Shown: in pieces, positions 7,560 to 10,092 of the stretch | Layout: every line of letters starts with the position of its first letter | Position numbering within the stretch: position 1 is the first letter of the stretch | Assembly: GCF_034931305.1 (NCBI RefSeq) | Contig: NZ_JAYGHY010000080.1 | Location: forward strand, 1 to 10,092 | Length of the DNA: 10,092 nucleotides | Direction: 5' to 3' | From: Cyanobium gracile_A | GTDB taxonomy: Bacteria > Cyanobacteriota > Cyanobacteriia > PCC-6307 > Cyanobiaceae | Notes under the pieces: model-generated | Told to the model about the DNA's origin: nothing | Seen by the model: the letters and a program-made list of their open reading frames with translations, nothing else | Database searches by the model: none | Position numbers and translations under genes: made by a program

Positions 7560-7757
7560 ATGCCGATGAAACCCCTGGCCGGCGTCTTCCTGGGCCTGGC
7601 CTGCCTGCTTGGCATCGCTGCCACCGGATCGATCTTCGAGCTCTCCTACGGCGACCCTGACCTTGGCGTCCAGGCCACCCGCTGGATCCTGGCCGGCAGC
7701 CTGCCGGGCACCGTGCTGGCCCTGCTGGTGGCGATCCGCATCAACAAGCCCGCCTGA
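7560..7757 (+). CDS. Small two-helix membrane protein behind def, function unknown
   Basis: The ATG at 7560 gives 65 residues; a second ATG at 7566 would shorten it by two. It starts five bases after the def stop, so it is probably translated from the same message, though no clear ribosome binding site is present. The protein has two hydrophobic stretches (about 6-26 and 43-59) joined by a short acidic loop (FELSYGDPDLG), with positive residues Lys4, Arg41, Arg60 and Lys63 near the membrane ends; this looks like a helical hairpin. I do not recognise the family. The good hydrophobic pattern, matching codon use and tight spacing argue that it is a real gene and not a chance frame. Confidence 0.72.
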   Translation: MPMKPLAGVFLGLACLLGIAATGSIFELSYGDPDLGVQATRWILAGSLPGTVLALLVAIRINKPA

Positions 7758-7792
7758 GCCCCCCAGTGCGCTGCGCCCCCGCTGCGATCCCT

Positions 7793-7814
7793 CGGCCGGC
7801 CCGACAACCGGCCG
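7793..7814. terminator. GC-rich hairpin behind the small membrane-protein gene
   Basis: CGGCCGG (7793-7799) and CCGGCCG (7808-7814) make a perfect 7-bp stem with an 8-base loop, 36 bases after the stop at 7757. No T-tract follows. Its position before the next gene's leader suits the end of the def transcript, but this is inferred. Confidence 0.4.
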
Positions 7815-7884
7815 TCCGATTGGGCCTATGGGCTGGTTTCCGCTGGTTACCGTTCATACGATTCAGGCCGCTTCGATCAACGCC

Positions 7885-8601
7885 GTGACCCTTTCCGTGT
7901 TCCCCCGCGCAGGCCTGGCGGCCCTGACGCTGGTGGCGACCAGCCTGGCCATCACCTCCCCAGCCCCTGTCCGCGCCTCCGCCCTGTTCGCCGCCGCCGA
8001 GGTGGACCAGCAGAACTTCCTGATGGTGGCTGCCCCCATCGGCAGCAAGGGCGAAAAGTCCCAGCTCAACATCTACGAGCAGCTCAAGCCCGTGCGTCCC
8101 TGCTTCGAGGTGGGGGAGGGCACGCCGGCTCCGGTGAATCCCCTGCTGGCCACCTTCGATTTCACCGGCATCTGTAGCCGCTACATCGATGCCAACGGCT
8201 ATTCGGTGAGGGTGGGGGGGCAGGATCTGGCCTCCTCCTACCGGCTGATGGTGACCCGCAGCGGCGGCGACATGCTGCTGCTGGCCTTCCCCACCAAGGC
8301 TGGAGCCGGCCCGGAGATGGTGGTGGCCCGCACCCGGGGCAGCGCCCCCGGCTTCCTGAAGCTGCAGCTGGAGCCTGGTTGGCGGCTGATGCGGCGCCAG
8401 TTCGGCGGCCGCAACCTCGGCCACCTCTACGTCTATGCCGACAGCTGGCCGGGGACCGCGGCGACTGCCGCCCAGCCCCAGCCCACCACGGTGGAGGCCG
8501 CCCAGCCCCCCACCGCAGCGGTCCCCGTCAAGGAGGCGGCGCCGTCGTCAGTCCAGCAGCCCCTGGCCCCGCCGGCGGTTCCCCCAGCTACCAAGCTCTG
8601 A
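7885..8601 (+). CDS. Secreted DUF3747-type protein
   Basis: I chose GTG 7885 because the 238-residue product then begins with a standard signal peptide: short basic N-terminus (Arg8), hydrophobic core about 9-23 and an ASA-type cleavage site after residue 34. ATG 7828 would add 19 less typical residues and is the alternative. The mature protein opens with an AAEVDQQNFLMVAAPIG segment and contains FDFTGICSRYIDANGYSVRVGGQDL (split here by position: 91-100 and 101-115), which I recognise as the DUF3747 domain of cyanobacteria. Cys73 and Cys97 are the only cysteines of the mature part and may form a disulfide. From about 192 on, the tail is rich in Pro, Ala, Gln and Thr and probably disordered. 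It is likely periplasmic or outer-surface. The biochemical function of the domain is unknown to me. The DUF assignment is from memory. Confidence 0.78.
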   Translation: MTLSVFPRAGLAALTLVATSLAITSPAPVRASALFAAAEVDQQNFLMVAAPIGSKGEKSQLNIYEQLKPVRPCFEVGEGTPAPVNPLLATFDFTGICSRYIDANGYSVRVGGQDLASSYRLMVTRSGGDMLLLAFPTKAGAGPEMVVARTRGSAPGFLKLQLEPGWRLMRRQFGGRNLGHLYVYADSWPGTAATAAQPQPTTVEAAQPPTAAVPVKEAAPSSVQQPLAPPAVPPATKL

Positions 8602-8626
8602 GGCGGTGGGCCGTAACCCCACTTGC

Positions 8627-8632
8627 TAGGGT
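8627..8632 (+). promoter_or_regulatory. Candidate -10 element for rpsU
   Basis: TAGGGT lies 30 bases before the rpsU start codon in the 61-base gap after the DUF3747-type gene. I recall this form (GCTAGGGT) as common at picocyanobacterial starts, but no -35 box is visible and the element was not tested. Confidence 0.35.
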
Positions 8633-8662
8633 GCAACGCTGCGCACGTCTCAGCAGTACTTC

Positions 8663-8833
8663 ATGACCCAGGTCACCGTCGGCGAAAACGAAGGCATCGA
8701 ATCGGCCCTGCGCCGCTTCAAGCGCCAGGTGTCCAAGGCGGGCATCTTTGCCGATCTGAAGCGGCTGCGCCACCACGAAACCCCCACCGAGAAGTACAAG
8801 CGCAAGGCTCAGCAGCGCCGCCGTCGCCGCTGA
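8663..8833 (+). CDS. rpsU: Small ribosomal subunit protein bS21
   Basis: ATG 8663 to TGA 8833 encodes 56 residues beginning MTQVTVGENEGIESALRRFK and ending in QQRRRRR. The GENEGIESALRRFKRQV and KAGIFADLKRLRHHETPTEKYKRK segments are typical of bS21, and the length is normal for cyanobacteria. bS21 is a small, very basic protein at the 30S platform next to the 3' end of 16S rRNA; it supports base pairing of mRNA leaders during initiation. No strong Shine-Dalgarno stretch precedes the start. It stands as a separate unit with a candidate promoter upstream and an inverted-repeat element downstream. There are no signs of damage. Confidence 0.95.
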   Translation: MTQVTVGENEGIESALRRFKRQVSKAGIFADLKRLRHHETPTEKYKRKAQQRRRRR

Positions 8834-8851
8834 GCCGCGTTCAGGCTGCGT

Positions 8852-8907
8852 CCCTTCAGGTGCTTCTACCTGTTGCCTGGCCCCCCATCCGTGGCCAGGC
8901 TGAAGGG
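8852..8907 (+). terminator. Nested inverted repeats behind rpsU
   Basis: CCCTTCAG (8852-8859) pairs perfectly with CTGAAGGG (8900-8907) over 8 base pairs. Inside it, CCTGGCC (8876-8882) pairs with GGCCAGG (8893-8899) over 7 base pairs around a 10-base loop. A competing hairpin, GGGGC (8905-8909) with GCCCC (8914-8918), shares bases with the outer stem, so two folds exclude each other. The block begins 18 bases after the rpsU stop and ends 18 bases before the next candidate start. There is no T-tract. It may end or protect the rpsU message, or act as a leader for the following small gene. Confidence 0.45.
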
Positions 8908-8925
8908 GCCATCGCCCCAGGGTCC

Positions 8926-9114
8926 ATGGTCCATCCGATTGCCTCCATGGCAGGCCAGCCAAGGTCTGCCTCCCTTCTTCAGCGGTTCAGCCATTGGTTG
9001 GCCGAGACCATCAACCACGCCTGGGGCAACCCGGGAGAAGAAGCCCAGCACCGTCCGCCGGCGATCGGTGTCCAGCCCTTCAGTGGCGAGGCAACCCGGC
9101 GCCGCCGCCGCTGA
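8926..9114 (+). CDS. Probable small basic-tailed protein, family not recognised
   Basis: ATG 8926 gives 62 residues and ATG 8947 gives 55; the second removes a less ordered lead and may be the true start. The middle (SLLQRFSHWLAETINHAWGN) looks like an amphipathic helix with two tryptophans. A proline-containing tail (HRPPAIGVQPFSG) follows, ending in five arginines. The block from SLLQRF onward reads like a protein: aromatic residues are spaced as in a helix, and codon use fits the window. No membrane segment or signal peptide is present. It sits between rpsU and the convergent YifB/ComM gene, which begins 13 bases later on the other strand, and would otherwise leave nearly 300 bases empty. 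A chance frame is not excluded; on the opposite strand a frame also stays open here. Confidence 0.5.
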   Translation: MVHPIASMAGQPRSASLLQRFSHWLAETINHAWGNPGEEAQHRPPAIGVQPFSGEATRRRRR

Positions 9115-9127
9115 TTCCAGTGTTGGC

Positions 9128-10092
9128 TCAGGCCACCTGGTCGAAGGAGCGGTAGCTGAGGGCTTCGGCGATGGCCGCCCCTGACACCCGCTCGGCACTG
9201 GCCAGATCGGCGATCGTGCGGGCCACCCGCAGCACCCGCTCCGCCCCCCTGGCAGACAGGCGCCGCTGGCTGATGGCCCGCTCCCACAGCGCCAGGGCGT
9301 CCGGCTCCGGGTTCACGATCGCGGCCAGGGCCGGACCCTCCAGCTGGCCGTTGGCCGCCCCTGCCGGATTGCGCTGGCCCATGTGCAGCCGGGCCACCGC
9401 CACCCGCTGGGCCACCACCGCGCTGGCTTCTCCGGCAGGGGGCCGCTGCGCTCCCTCCCGGTAGGCCCCGCCCAGATGGTGCGCCTCCGGGCGCCGCATC
9501 ACCACTTGCAGGTCGATCCGGTCGAGCAGCGGACCTGAGAGCCGTCCCCAGTGGCGGCGCCGTTGGGCTTCGCCACAGCGGCAGCTCTGGCTGGGGTCGC
9601 CGTACCAGCCACAGGGGCAGGGGTTGGTGGCGGCCACCAGGAGCACCCGACAGGGGAAGCGGCAGCGCTGCTGGGCCCGGCTGATCCACAGCTCCCCCTC
9701 CTCCAGGGGCTGGCGCAGCTGGTCGAGCACCTCGCGGCGGAACTCCGCCAGCTCATCAAGAAACAGCACGCCGTGGTGGGCCAGGCTCAGCTCCCCCGGT
9801 CGGGGCAGGGCGCCGCCACCGACCAAGGCGGCGGCAGAACAGCCGTGGTGGGGGCTGCGGAAGGGGCGCTGACGCCGCAGGCCCGCCCCCTCCCCCAGCA
9901 GACCGGCCAGGGAATGGAGCTGGGTGACCTCCAGGGCCTCCTGCTGCCCCAGGGGCGGCAGCAGTGCCGGCAGCCGCCGGGCCAGCATCGTCTTGCCGCT
10001 GCCCGGGGCTCCCACCAGCAGCAGGTGATGACCGCCGGCCGCGGCGATCTCCAGGGCCCGCCGGCCATGGGCCTGGCCGCGCACCTCGGCCA
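9128..10092 (-). CDS. comM: YifB/ComM-type AAA+ ATPase (magnesium-chelatase-like), 5' part cut off
   Basis: The frame runs off the right edge, leaving the C-terminal 321 residues of a family usually about 500 long; the N-terminal Lon-substrate-like domain is outside. Numbering from the GTG codon at 10084, Walker A is GAPGSGKT (25-32), followed by the family's RSPHH block (76-80), Walker B VLFLDE (106-111) and a cysteine cluster (Cys156, Cys158, Cys168, Cys170) in the NPCPCG...CRCG segment. SGPLLDRIDL (183-192) and the C-terminal LSARGAERVLRVARTIADLA then match the Mg_chelatase_C domain. ComM was shown in Vibrio cholerae to be a hexameric helicase that promotes branch migration during natural transformation; the same role here is inferred. 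It is not the chlorophyll Mg-chelatase subunit ChlI, which lacks the CPCG cluster. It converges on the small gene ending at 9114. Confidence 0.92.
   Translation of the reverse strand, partial: AEVRGQAHGRRALEIAAAGGHHLLLVGAPGSGKTMLARRLPALLPPLGQQEALEVTQLHSLAGLLGEGAGLRRQRPFRSPHHGCSAAALVGGGALPRPGELSLAHHGVLFLDELAEFRREVLDQLRQPLEEGELWISRAQQRCRFPCRVLLVAATNPCPCGWYGDPSQSCRCGEAQRRRHWGRLSGPLLDRIDLQVVMRRPEAHHLGGAYREGAQRPPAGEASAVVAQRVAVARLHMGQRNPAGAANGQLEGPALAAIVNPEPDALALWERAISQRRLSARGAERVLRVARTIADLASAERVSGAAIAEALSYRSFDQVA

Noticed and set aside
7609..7884. Upstream start codons for the DUF3747-type gene
   Set aside because: Starts before 7828 overlap the small membrane-protein gene, and any start before 7885 hides the signal peptide behind an unusual leader; ATG 7828 is kept as an alternative.
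8924..8950. Two CCATGG palindromes at 8924-8929 and 8945-8950
   Set aside because: Both surround in-frame ATG codons of the small gene and are short enough to occur by chance; two copies do not make a repeat family.
8866..9198. Minus-strand open frame (110 residues) between comM and rpsU
   Set aside because: It overlaps the end of comM in another phase and lacks any recognisable pattern; the plus-strand small gene is the better reading.
9128..10092. Assignment of the right-edge ATPase as the chlorophyll Mg-chelatase subunit ChlI
   Set aside because: The CPCG...CRCG cluster, the SGPLLDRIDL segment and the C-terminal LSARGAERVLRVARTIADLA are typical of YifB/ComM and not of ChlI.

Overview
The window looks like a gene-dense stretch of a high-GC picocyanobacterium, of the Cyanobium or freshwater/estuarine Synechococcus kind. 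This rests on three things: the peptide deformylase N-terminus resembles those I remember from marine Synechococcus, there is a DUF3747-type secreted protein (a family I know only from cyanobacteria), and the base composition is very GC-rich (77-80% G+C in two 60-base lines counted by hand). The assignment is an inference from recognised protein families, since no search could be run.

Layout. On the left edge (1-1317, +) is the 3' part of a bifunctional class II aldolase/short-chain dehydrogenase of the RhaD/YuxG type. It converges on a minus-strand group read from right to left: an S9 prolyl-oligopeptidase-like serine peptidase (6895-4982), a GltS-type sodium/glutamate symporter (4985-3561) that overlaps the peptidase stop by 4 bases, and, 76 bases further, an OafA/YrhL-type membrane O-acyltransferase with a C-terminal SGNH domain (3484-1388). 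The acyltransferase gene is visibly poorer in GC than everything around it and is the best candidate for recent transfer.

Divergent from the peptidase, on the plus strand, lie peptide deformylase (def, TTG start at 6949), a 65-residue two-helix membrane protein five bases behind it, a secreted DUF3747-type protein, ribosomal protein bS21 (rpsU, 56 residues) and a probable small arginine-tailed protein ending at 9114. They converge on a minus-strand YifB/ComM-type AAA+ ATPase (9128 to the right edge, where its 5' part is cut off).

How the genes fit together. The peptidase and the symporter are plausibly co-translated and could link peptide breakdown to glutamate uptake. def and rpsU both serve translation. 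The acyltransferase probably decorates a surface polysaccharide, and ComM-like ATPases act in recombination of incoming DNA. I found no CRISPR array, tRNA, rRNA, transposase, phage or toxin-antitoxin gene. Nothing here amounts to a clearly new multi-gene system. The most open items are the small gene after rpsU, the nested inverted repeat between them, the low-GC acyltransferase and the peptidase-symporter coupling.
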